A DNA stretch of 6,781 bases from an uncultured bacterium (lineage in GTDB: Bacteria; Planctomycetota; Phycisphaerae; Phycisphaerales; SM1A02). Of the stretch, positions 1-5,299 are shown one piece after another (the stretch's first letter is position 1; each line of letters begins with the position of its first letter). The position numbers and the translations under genes were made by a program. The stretch spans positions 1 through 6,781 of the forward strand of contig CAIWNO010000481.1 in NCBI GenBank assembly GCA_903914045.1. Direction: 5' to 3'. Under the pieces are notes generated by a model, which saw only the letters and a list, made by a program, of their open reading frames with translations, made no database searches and had not been told where the DNA came from.

Positions 1-21
1 ATGCACCATAGAAGTGGTCGT

Positions 22-1203
22 TTATTTTCCATTGATGGAAAGTTGTTTTTCTGGAGTGAACCACGCCGCGTCAAATGTGATTGGCGGCTCGACAATAAGC
101 GTCATTTTGCTTGGCGGACCCATTGGTACCGATGGCTTTGGTCCCTTCATTGGGCCTTCACCATTCATCGCGCCTGGACCGCGTGGACCATCACCATTCA
201 TCGCGCCTTCACCATCCATGCGACGCGGCGGACGACCTTCGCCATTCATCGCGCCTGGACCGCGCGGACCATCACTGTTCATCGCGCCATCACCATCCAT
301 ACGACGCGGCGGTTGCGCATTCTCTGGCCACGACATTTCAATGTGCGTCGCAAGACCAGTCGCTGGATTAATGCGCACATCAATCTTGTTGGGCTCCATG
401 GGTTTGTTCTTCACACGTGTGGCAATTAAATGATCGCCCAATTTTGATGACGCGCTTTCAAGTTGCGAATCGGCGCGACTCCACTTCCACTCATCATTCA
501 AGCCTTGACTCACGGCCTCCGCCATGTCAACCAGCAAACCACCGCGCGGTGATTGAACCCATGTTGGCCACGGCATGTCGCTGGGCAAATTACGCAACTT
601 TCCTTCGCGATCAATCATCCAGTAATGCTCGCCGTTGCGGCCGCGCACTTCAATGGTTCCGTCGGGTTGACGAATAGTCATGACTAAATGTTTGGCGTCG
701 CGAATATCAAGCGTGCCAATTAAATCTGGTCCATCCGCGCGATCCTTTGGTGGAATAAGTTGAAAGAGCACGCGGCGATCGCGTGGTTTTTGTTCCGCGT
801 TCACAACGGCCTTGGCTTGAGCGCTGGCTTCAACTTCACGCGGACCAATGATGAACATAAGCGCGATCAGCGCCGCGCTGGCAATCAGCGCGCCGCTTTG
901 ACGAATGAATTTCATCCAGCCACGCGTTGCGATTTTGTGCGGCTCTGGAATTGCGCTCATCACGCGCGCAATGCGGCGCTCGCGCTCCAGTGGTAATTGA
1001 AAGTGCGTCTGCAACAAACCGTGCACAAACATATGCGCGCCATTGCCTGTGAATTCACCATCCACTTCGCTACCACCTTGACTGGCTTGAGAATTGTGCG
1101 GCACATTATTTTGCATGTTGTCTTGTTGCCCATCTTGACTTTGGGGTTGCTTGTTGTTGTCGTTGATATTGTCGTTCATAGAGTCCGTGTTATTGGTGTT
1201 CAT
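22..1203 (-). CDS. Predicted single-pass membrane anti-sigma factor with LolA/RseB-like outer domain
   Basis: Probably binds the ECF sigma factor encoded just upstream and releases it on an envelope signal. The protein is 393 aa from the ATG at 1203. Residues 1-54 are rich in Asn, Gln and Asp and probably disordered; 58-90 are likely helical (LERERRIARV) and could be the sigma-binding part; 103-120 form one membrane segment. Residues 140-390 look like a LolA/RseB-type beta domain outside the membrane, with GTLDIRDAKHLVMTIRQPDG, a GEHYWMIDREGKL hairpin and a final MTLIVEPPITFDAAWF strand. A Pro/Gly/Met-rich tandem repeat (298-350) sits between the last two strands. There are no cysteines, so this is not a zinc-type (HxxxCxxC) anti-sigma factor. 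I chose 1203 over an in-frame ATG at 1230 because it makes an ATGA overlap with the sigma stop and has AAGGGG 8 nt upstream. The anti-sigma role is inferred from position and topology; the fold call is by eye. Confidence 0.75.
   Translation of the reverse strand: MNTNNTDSMNDNINDNNKQPQSQDGQQDNMQNNVPHNSQASQGGSEVDGEFTGNGAHMFVHGLLQTHFQLPLERERRIARVMSAIPEPHKIATRGWMKFIRQSGALIASAALIALMFIIGPREVEASAQAKAVVNAEQKPRDRRVLFQLIPPKDRADGPDLIGTLDIRDAKHLVMTIRQPDGTIEVRGRNGEHYWMIDREGKLRNLPSDMPWPTWVQSPRGGLLVDMAEAVSQGLNDEWKWSRADSQLESASSKLGDHLIATRVKNKPMEPNKIDVRINPATGLATHIEMSWPENAQPPRRMDGDGAMNSDGPRGPGAMNGEGRPPRRMDGEGAMNGDGPRGPGAMNGEGPMKGPKPSVPMGPPSKMTLIVEPPITFDAAWFTPEKQLSINGK
155..312 (-). repeat. 81-bp in-frame tandem repeat, two copies
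   Basis: Copy one spans 155-235 and copy two 236-312 (77 bp of the period), with 71 of 77 aligned positions identical by hand count. Each unit also contains a shorter internal duplication around CACCATTCATCGCGCC. Because 81 is divisible by three, the protein frame is kept and the unit reads PPRRMDGxGAMNxDGPRGPG followed by AMNGEG. The repeat lies inside the predicted extracytoplasmic domain of the membrane regulator, apparently as a flexible loop between two beta strands. Confidence 0.9.
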
Positions 1204-1730
1204 GTCAGCAACCCCTTGCGCGCCAGACATTCGGCGATCATGGCGCGGCCGCGCTGCAATCTTTTTTTCACCGCTTCGGTGGTGCTCGAAACTTGCTCGG
1301 CGATTCGCTCAACCGAAAAGCCGCCGCGATACGTTAAGTCAATCGTCTCCGCGTATGGACCCGCAAGAGCCGCGATGCATTGCTCTAGAATCTCCATGCG
1401 CTCACGGAATTCCGTTCCCGCCGAACCATCAAAGCGATCGGCTTCTGTGGCGATGACATCCAATACCGCGTCATCCACTGTGCGCAAATTCTTGCGGAAC
1501 AATTCATAGGCGGTATTGCGCGCAATTCCCCGCAACCACGCGCCGAATGGTCGCTCGCTGTCGTATCCATCAAGACCCCTCCACGCGCGCAGCAATGTTT
1601 CTTGAAACACATCTTCGGCGGCTGAACGATCGCGACACACCGCGTATGCAAACGCCATGAGGCGATCCGAATGTTCGCGCACCAGAATTTCAAATACTTG
1701 CTTTGCGTTTGGCGTGGGCATGTTGCTCAC
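1200..1730 (-). CDS. ECF-type RNA polymerase sigma factor
   Basis: A 176-aa sigma-70 family factor of the extracytoplasmic-function type, which directs RNA polymerase to a restricted promoter set. Region 2 covers about residues 17-80, with the typical RDRSAAEDVFQETLLRAWRG segment and then RPFGAWLRGIARNTAYELFRK. Region 4 covers about 111-170, with the helix-turn-helix FSVERIAEQVSSTTEAVKKR and a following RGRAMIAECL. Length is normal and regions 1 and 3 are absent, as expected for the class. The start is either GTG at 1730, whose GTGA overlaps the stop of the YHYH gene, or ATG at 1721 (MPTPNAKQ). Neither has a clear Shine-Dalgarno sequence, so translation may depend on ribosomes finishing the upstream gene. 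The next gene overlaps its stop by 4 bp and is the probable anti-sigma partner. Target promoters cannot be read from this window. Confidence 0.93.
   Translation of the reverse strand: MSNMPTPNAKQVFEILVREHSDRLMAFAYAVCRDRSAAEDVFQETLLRAWRGLDGYDSERPFGAWLRGIARNTAYELFRKNLRTVDDAVLDVIATEADRFDGSAGTEFRERMEILEQCIAALAGPYAETIDLTYRGGFSVERIAEQVSSTTEAVKKRLQRGRAMIAECLARKGLLT
1212..1217 (-). promoter_or_regulatory. Ribosome binding site for the anti-sigma gene
   Basis: AAGGGG on the minus strand, 8 nt before the ATG at 1203 and inside the end of the sigma gene. It decides the start: the in-frame ATG at 1230 would put this site inside the coding region. Confidence 0.6.
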
Positions 1731-2926
1731 ATCGACAATAAAAGTATTCCAAGATCAGCCGGATCCACATCGCCCGATCCATCAAAATCACCAGGACCAT
1801 ATGTGCCAATGTTTAAAAGTAAATATCCAACGTCGCCACTATCGACAAAACCTGAACCGTCCATATCCATTGGATCGTATGTGGTCACACCTGTTGGCAC
1901 GGTGACTTTGCCCATAGCGTTGCTGGTGTCAAACACGCCGTGATAAGAAGGACCAACTATGTATGGAAACGCCGGAGAACCTGGCGCGGTGATGGTGACA
2001 AAGTACGCGTAGGTTCCATTTGGATATTCAGGCGTGACACAATAGCGAACATTGTTCAGATCAAGGTCGGCGTTGGTGGCGCTGTAGGCGTAATCCTCGG
2101 CGAAGTATCCAAGCGGATACGTGGTGGAAACGGCTGGACCGTAATTAATGGAGGTGAGTACGGTTCCATTGGGAAGCGTGGTGCGCGTTGTCATGGTGCG
2201 AAGCGAATACCCGCTGCGCATTTTCTTTATGCCGCCGCTGCCATCGGTGTTGACGTAGCCGTATGGACCATAAATTGGAAAACTGTCAAACGCGTAGCCA
2301 ACAATGGGTGAATGAACTTGGTTGGATTCGCTAAATAGACACGCCGCATTTTGGTGATTGTGATATTCGTTGTTGGGCGATGGATGTCCACCGCAAGAAT
2401 CAAATGATGGACCCTCCACGCGAATGGCGTCGTTGTGCCAAATGTTTTTATTGTTGTAACTGCGGCCGTCGGAGTAATTATAAATACCAACGCCGTTGAC
2501 CCAGATTCCAATGTTGCCCAAACCCGTTGGCGTCTTGGTTCCGGTCTTCACAACGGGCGTGCGCAAAATGCGAAATGAAAAATTCTGATTGACGACCGTG
2601 TTGGGACTGCCCATCCACGGACCAATTGGGTACGACGGAACCGAACTGCTGTTGACATAGACATACGTGGAGCTGTAACGCACTTGCTGCACATCCGCGG
2701 TGATATTGTTAAAGCCGACCGCGCCGGTGAGATTGACGCGCCACGCGGAAATGACTGGGTCATACGCTTGCGCATGCGTTGGCGCGCACATGAACGTTGC
2801 GATCATGGTGGCCACAACTGCGGCAAACATTTGGGCGCCGTTTGTGCGGGTGGTTTCGGTGTTGCGCATGAACAAACCGCGTACGGCGCAACCGGTTTTG
2901 GTGGATCTATATATGGACTGAGTCAT
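1727..2926 (-). CDS. Secreted YHYH-family protein with C-terminal dockerin-like EF-hand loops
   Basis: An exported protein of the YHYH family, whose function is unknown, carrying a dockerin-like tail. From the ATG at 2926 it is 399 aa. A signal peptide ends around residue 54 (APTHAQA, then YDP). The YHYH domain shows GNIGIWVNGVGIYNYSDGRS, an EYHNHQN motif at 187-193 where the family usually reads YHYH, GYAFDSFPIYGPYG at about 210-223, then YPLGYFAEDY and YCVTPEYPNGTYAYFVT. Residues 354-365 and 380-391 are two DxDGSGxVDxxD calcium-binding-type loops, and the protein stops right after the second helix. ATG 2926 is chosen because AGG lies 6 nt upstream. ATG 2869 (MRNTETT) gives a more usual 35-aa signal peptide but has no ribosome site. 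ATG 2998 seems too far upstream. First gene of the sigma operon; its TGA overlaps the sigma GTG. Confidence 0.9.
   Translation of the reverse strand: MTQSIYRSTKTGCAVRGLFMRNTETTRTNGAQMFAAVVATMIATFMCAPTHAQAYDPVISAWRVNLTGAVGFNNITADVQQVRYSSTYVYVNSSSVPSYPIGPWMGSPNTVVNQNFSFRILRTPVVKTGTKTPTGLGNIGIWVNGVGIYNYSDGRSYNNKNIWHNDAIRVEGPSFDSCGGHPSPNNEYHNHQNAACLFSESNQVHSPIVGYAFDSFPIYGPYGYVNTDGSGGIKKMRSGYSLRTMTTRTTLPNGTVLTSINYGPAVSTTYPLGYFAEDYAYSATNADLDLNNVRYCVTPEYPNGTYAYFVTITAPGSPAFPYIVGPSYHGVFDTSNAMGKVTVPTGVTTYDPMDMDGSGFVDSGDVGYLLLNIGTYGPGDFDGSGDVDPADLGILLLSM
1730..1865 (-). other. Two dockerin/EF-hand-like calcium-binding repeats
   Basis: The end of the YHYH protein has two 12-residue loops, DMDGSGFVDSGD and DFDGSGDVDPAD, each followed by a hydrophobic helix (VGYLLLNIG and LGILLLSM). 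The D-x-D-x-S-G-x-x-D-x-x-D spacing fits calcium loops of type I dockerins. Such tails are common on secreted planctomycete proteins, usually without any known cohesin, so a cellulosome role is not implied. The second helix ends at the gene end with no trailing residues. Confidence 0.8.
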
Positions 2927-3045
2927 GGAGTACCTAGTTGTGCAAGTTTTGTGACATGGGACAGGCTTTTTGCCAAAGAAATGGGTATTTTTAAACATTT
3001 TGCGGTTTTCAGAACCTGGAAATGATGATTTTTACACGTTCAAGC

Positions 3046-3080
3046 ATGATCTCAAATGGCTAGAACAGTTGTTCGATCAT
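3046..3080. repeat. Nested dyad, possible operator
   Basis: Outer arms ATGATC (3046-3051) and GATCAT (3075-3080) enclose inner arms GAACA (3063-3067) and TGTTC (3070-3074) separated by GT. On the right the two arms abut; on the left 11 nt separate them. The dyad lies about 120-155 bp upstream of the YHYH start, a suitable place for a regulator site. No repressor is identified. Confidence 0.4.
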
Positions 3081-3114
3081 CCCTAATTTGTAGTGAGTAT
3101 TTGAAAGCGCACTG

Positions 3115-3131
3115 AAAATTTAATAAATTTT
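3115..3131. repeat. AT-only 17-bp perfect palindrome
   Basis: AAAATTTA and TAAATTTT flank one central A. The arms are exact, but being purely A/T they could arise by chance in this AT-rich stretch. Confidence 0.35.
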
Positions 3132-3194
3132 GAAAAAATACCAATCTTAATTTGCAAAGAATGATTTTGGGACTAGATTAAATTTACGATCGAA

Positions 3195-3227
3195 ATCCGA
3201 CCGGTCTTTGCTTCCTAGTTGTCGGAT
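3195..3227. repeat. Inverted repeat ATCCGAC / GTCGGAT with nested GACCGGTC
   Basis: Exact 7-bp arms at 3195-3201 and 3221-3227 are 19 nt apart. The left arm overlaps a GACCGGTC palindrome (3199-3206). No T-tract follows on either strand, so this is not a terminator; a protein-binding dyad is more likely. Confidence 0.4.
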
Positions 3228-3333
3228 GAGTGAGTTGGTTGAAAGGGTCTGAAAAATTAATTTGGTTCGCAGCGTGATATTTACAACTCTATTTGAGTCT
3301 AAAAATATTTTGTGCTGCGAAGTTCGGGTGCAT

Positions 3334-3358
3334 GCGGTTCAATTTTAAACCGCGGTTT
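3334..3358 (+). promoter_or_regulatory. Two mutually exclusive hairpins in the probable 5' leader
   Basis: GCGGTT occurs at 3334-3339 and again at 3352-3357, with AACCGC (3348-3353) between and overlapping the second copy. The middle segment can pair with the first copy across an 8-nt loop, or act as part of the palindrome TAAACCGCGGTTTA (3346-3359). As DNA it could bind a dimeric regulator. As RNA, the second form has no room for a loop unless its centre opens, so the switch idea is tentative. Confidence 0.4.
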
Positions 3359-3364
3359 ATTGTT

Positions 3365-3385
3365 TTGCAGATTTTAAATCTGCAA
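3365..3385 (+). promoter_or_regulatory. 21-bp perfect palindrome in the leader
   Basis: TTGCAGATTT and AAATCTGCAA flank a single T. All ten arm pairs match exactly, making this the best dyad in the window. It lies 76 nt before the first PEP-CTERM gene. In RNA it would form a hairpin with an AT-rich top. A short pyrimidine run (TTTCTTCC) follows, but the stem is too AT-rich for an ordinary Rho-independent terminator. An operator or leader-stability element fits better. Confidence 0.5.
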
Positions 3386-3449
3386 TTTCTTCCGGCTATT
3401 TTTTCCGGGTCTTTTACTTTCAAGTCGATCTTACCGATCGGCACAATTC

Positions 3450-3455
3450 GGAGGG
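3450..3455 (+). promoter_or_regulatory. Strong ribosome binding site for the first PEP-CTERM gene
   Basis: GGAGGG, 5 nt before the ATG at 3461. It settles the start at 3461 rather than at the in-frame ATG at 3293. A small hairpin, CGATC / GATCG (3426-3430 and 3436-3440), ends 9 nt upstream. Confidence 0.85.
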
Positions 3456-3460
3456 TTCAT

Positions 3461-4111
3461 ATGAAAAATATAAATAACAGGACATTCGTGATGCAAAATT
3501 TCGCCAAGAAGCTTCTCGCCTCGGTAACACTCGCGGGCGCCGCAACCGGGGCCACGGCATCCACGGTCACTGCGGTCGATACCGGGCATAACTTTAGTTA
3601 CGCGATCATGGGCGACCTTTGGGGAGATTGGACGAACGTCAATCTTGCCACCTTCGACAACTTTGCGATGGCCAATCCGATCAGCAGTTGGGCGACTGGC
3701 CAGTCGGCCTTCGGCAACTACATGGGTGAACTTCCGCAAAACACTAGGTGGGAGTCGCATGTTGGCGACTTAGCGCTGTTCTCAACCTTCACCTTCGCCG
3801 ACGCTAACGCAGTGACGGCATTGACGCTGGACGTTGCTAGCGACAACGGCTTCGCGATCTTCCTGAACGACCAGTTGCTCGCTAAGGACAATCAGGAGGG
3901 CTATACGACTTATTGGGAATACACCTTTTCGGCGCCTACGTCCTACCTTCTGACCGGCAGCAATACACTGAAGGTTCTGGCCGAGGATCACGGTGGCAAG
4001 AGTTTCTTCGACATGCGGTTGACGGCCGACATCCCTGCCCCAGGCGCGGCGGCATTGATTGGTCTATCAGGATTGCTGATTCGACGTCGCTCAATGAACG
4101 GCGGTCGCTGA
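3461..4111 (+). CDS. PEP-CTERM-like secreted protein with beta-sandwich domain
   Basis: A 216-aa exported protein of unknown function. Residues 1-33 form a signal peptide with likely cleavage after GATA. Residues about 104-188 look like a galactose-binding-type beta sandwich: LTLDVASDNGFAIFLNDQLL, then YWEYTF, then LLTGSNTLKVLAEDHGG. The fold is inferred from this DNGxxxxLN / GSNTLxVxAxD pattern; no ligand can be named. Residues 191-216 are the sorting tail: PAPG, a hydrophobic stretch AAALIGLSGLLI, and RRR. In the PEP-CTERM system such tails are held in the membrane and processed by an exosortase; none is encoded here. Hand counts on two lines of the body give 60% GC, well above the next gene (43%). 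First gene of the plus-strand operon, preceded by a hairpin-rich leader. Confidence 0.85.
   Translation: MKNINNRTFVMQNFAKKLLASVTLAGAATGATASTVTAVDTGHNFSYAIMGDLWGDWTNVNLATFDNFAMANPISSWATGQSAFGNYMGELPQNTRWESHVGDLALFSTFTFADANAVTALTLDVASDNGFAIFLNDQLLAKDNQEGYTTYWEYTFSAPTSYLLTGSNTLKVLAEDHGGKSFFDMRLTADIPAPGAAALIGLSGLLIRRRSMNGGR
4033..4090 (+). repeat. Sorting-tail DNA repeat, copy A
   Basis: A 58-bp segment matching 4595-4652 at 57 positions; the only difference is T at 4081 against A at 4643. It encodes PAPGAAALIGLSGLLIRRR in the same frame as copy B. Similarity stops abruptly at both ends. Confidence 0.95.
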
Positions 4112-4112
4112 A

Positions 4113-4661
4113 ATGAACAACTTCAATAACTCAATTATTACAACATTTGTTTGCGCCGTGATTGTTCCAACAACCTGCTTTGCGGACCTCACACAGTGGC
4201 GCGTGGAAGACGGTGGAAATGATCACTATTACGGCATTACTTCTATCAAAGGTACTTGGGATATCACACAGGCGGAGGCGGTGGTAGCGGGCGGCAATCT
4301 TGCATCTATTTCAAGTGCAGCGGAAAATGAATTTATTCGTCTTCTGATTCCCGTTAATTCCTCAGCTCCAGGAAATGCGGCTTGGATTGGACTTTCTAGA
4401 CCAAACGGCGGTCAATGGGAATGGGCCGACGGCACAGAATTTGCATACTCCAACTGGGGTGCAGGAGAACCTAACAATGCAAGAGGAAATGAATATTGGT
4501 CATGGATGTATGGACCACATACAAATAATGCAGGCGGGTTATGGAACGATCATCCTCAATGGGACTACCAAATGTTTGGTGTTATTGAAGTCACCCCTGC
4601 CCCAGGCGCGGCGGCATTGATTGGTCTATCAGGATTGCTGATACGACGTCGCCGCGCGTAA
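4113..4661 (+). CDS. PEP-CTERM-like secreted protein with C-type-lectin-like domain
   Basis: A 182-aa exported protein, probably binding a sugar or another surface ligand. Residues 1-24 form the signal peptide (cut after CFA). The C-type-lectin-like domain spans about 30-160: AEAVVAGGNLASISSAAENEF, WIGL at 91-94, WEWADGTEFAYSNWGAGEPNN, EPN at 119-121 and WND at 144-146. In animal lectins EPN and WND supply calcium and mannose-type sugar contacts; the same chemistry here is inference. The domain has no cysteine, so the usual disulfides are missing; both cysteines lie in the signal peptide. The tail at 161-182 is PAPGAAALIGLSGLLI then RRRR, nearly identical in DNA to that of the preceding gene. 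The start lies 1 nt after the upstream stop and lacks a clear ribosome site, suggesting coupled translation. Confidence 0.9.
   Translation: MNNFNNSIITTFVCAVIVPTTCFADLTQWRVEDGGNDHYYGITSIKGTWDITQAEAVVAGGNLASISSAAENEFIRLLIPVNSSAPGNAAWIGLSRPNGGQWEWADGTEFAYSNWGAGEPNNARGNEYWSWMYGPHTNNAGGLWNDHPQWDYQMFGVIEVTPAPGAAALIGLSGLLIRRRRA
4595..4652 (+). repeat. Sorting-tail DNA repeat, copy B
   Basis: Partner of copy A at 4033-4090, offset by 562 bp, with 57 of 58 bases identical. It forms the end of the lectin-like gene. The third PEP-CTERM gene has an equivalent tail (about 5190-5250) that is clearly more diverged in DNA. Confidence 0.95.
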
Positions 4662-4684
4662 TTCTTTTATTTACCAAACGCAGA

Positions 4685-5263
4685 ATGAAATTGAAAATGT
4701 TGCAAATCCCATCTGTTGGAATTATTGCACTGTGTATGGCGTCGAATTCATTCGGCGGATTCATGGGCTCACAAGTCCAGGGAACATGGGAGGCCTATAC
4801 CCGCGGTTCGGTGTGGCAGGGTCAAACGTTCACGGGTGTCGTGGGTGACGGCGTTGAATATTCCTATCGAGTCACATTTGATGGTGGCTTTGCAGGATTT
4901 GATTTGGATCTTTCTGAAACAACCATACGGCTCACGTTCCAATTTCAAGGACCGTCTTCGGTATATTTTGCGCCCCATGATTTTAACGGATGGGTTTTTC
5001 GTGATATCGCTGACCAGTTGCCAAATTTCACCAATCTTTCACTTGGGGCCCACAGCAATGGCATTTCCAGTGAAGCGGGCGTAATTTTAAATGTGGAAGA
5101 TGCCAACACGCTTGTCATGAATCTTTCAAATCTCCGTGGCGCATCATCAGGAGATTGGATTGATTTTCAAGTTTCGTTTGCGCCAGTTCCCGCCCCAGGC
5201 GCGGTGGCATTCATTGGTCTCGCCGGCTTACTGACGCGCCGGCGTACATCACGTGACTATTAA
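4685..5263 (+). CDS. PEP-CTERM-like secreted protein, body not recognised
   Basis: A 192-aa exported protein. Residues 1-24 are a signal peptide (MKLKMLQIPSVGIIALCMAS then NSFG). The middle, about 25-165, appears mainly beta-stranded, with SQVQGTWEAYTRGSVWQGQ, YSYRVTFDGGFAGFDLDLSE and TIRLTFQFQG, and I recognise no family. The only cysteine is in the signal peptide, in a context (IALC) that does not fit a lipobox. Residues 168-192 form the sorting tail: PAPG, AVAFIGLAGLL, RRR, then TSRDY. The start lies 23 nt after the lectin-like gene, with no good ribosome site. It probably belongs to the same operon, the last gene before a convergent neighbour. Confidence 0.85.
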   Translation: MKLKMLQIPSVGIIALCMASNSFGGFMGSQVQGTWEAYTRGSVWQGQTFTGVVGDGVEYSYRVTFDGGFAGFDLDLSETTIRLTFQFQGPSSVYFAPHDFNGWVFRDIADQLPNFTNLSLGAHSNGISSEAGVILNVEDANTLVMNLSNLRGASSGDWIDFQVSFAPVPAPGAVAFIGLAGLLTRRRTSRDY

Positions 5264-5299
5264 ATTTGGGCCGGCAAATCAGTGGTCGCATTTAAATCT
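5264..5299. other. Short convergent intergenic gap
   Basis: Only 36 bp separates the ends of the PEP-CTERM operon and the acyltransferase gene. It holds a weak dyad ATTTG / CAAAT around GGCCGG and the AT palindrome ATTTAAAT, but no stem plus T-tract typical of a Rho-independent terminator. Transcription may end by another route or overlap between the two strands. Confidence 0.5.

Larger units (their letters stand above)
2927..3460. promoter_or_regulatory. Divergent intergenic region, probable control region for both operons
   Basis: About 530 bp with no convincing gene lies between the minus-strand sigma operon and the plus-strand PEP-CTERM operon. The middle (about 3100-3330) is AT-rich, and exact dyads are unusually dense from 3046 to 3440; they are listed separately. 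Promoters for both directions should lie here, but I found no sequence close enough to a -35/-10 consensus to name with confidence. The weak candidate TTTACA at 3280-3285 with AATATT at 3304-3309 faces the PEP-CTERM operon. The part from about 3300 to 3460 is probably the 5' leader of the plus-strand operon. Confidence 0.6.

Noticed and set aside
1..433. Plus-strand open frames with repeated HRAWTA / FIAPGPRGP motifs
   Set aside because: They are antisense shadows of the 81-bp repeat in the membrane regulator gene; the minus-strand frame has the operon context, ribosome site and sensible domains.
1730..1865. Cellulosome-type role for the dockerin-like tail
   Set aside because: No cohesin or scaffoldin is present here, and such tails are common on unrelated secreted planctomycete proteins.
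2927..2998. Start of the YHYH protein at ATG 2998
   Set aside because: It would add 24 residues ahead of an already long signal region, and its nearest AGG is about 16 nt away. ATG 2926 or 2869 is more likely.
3365..3393. Rho-independent terminator at the 21-bp palindrome
   Set aside because: The stem is mostly A/T and the following run is mixed pyrimidine (TTTCTTCC), not a T-tract; it also lies upstream of a gene rather than after one.
3293..3460. 56-codon in-frame N-terminal extension of the first PEP-CTERM gene
   Set aside because: The ATG at 3461 has GGAGGG 5 nt upstream and begins a normal signal peptide; the extension lies over the palindrome-rich leader and has no ribosome site.
3431..3760. 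109-codon minus-strand frame opposite the first PEP-CTERM gene
   Set aside because: No recognisable domain and antisense to a gene with signal peptide, ribosome site and sorting tail.
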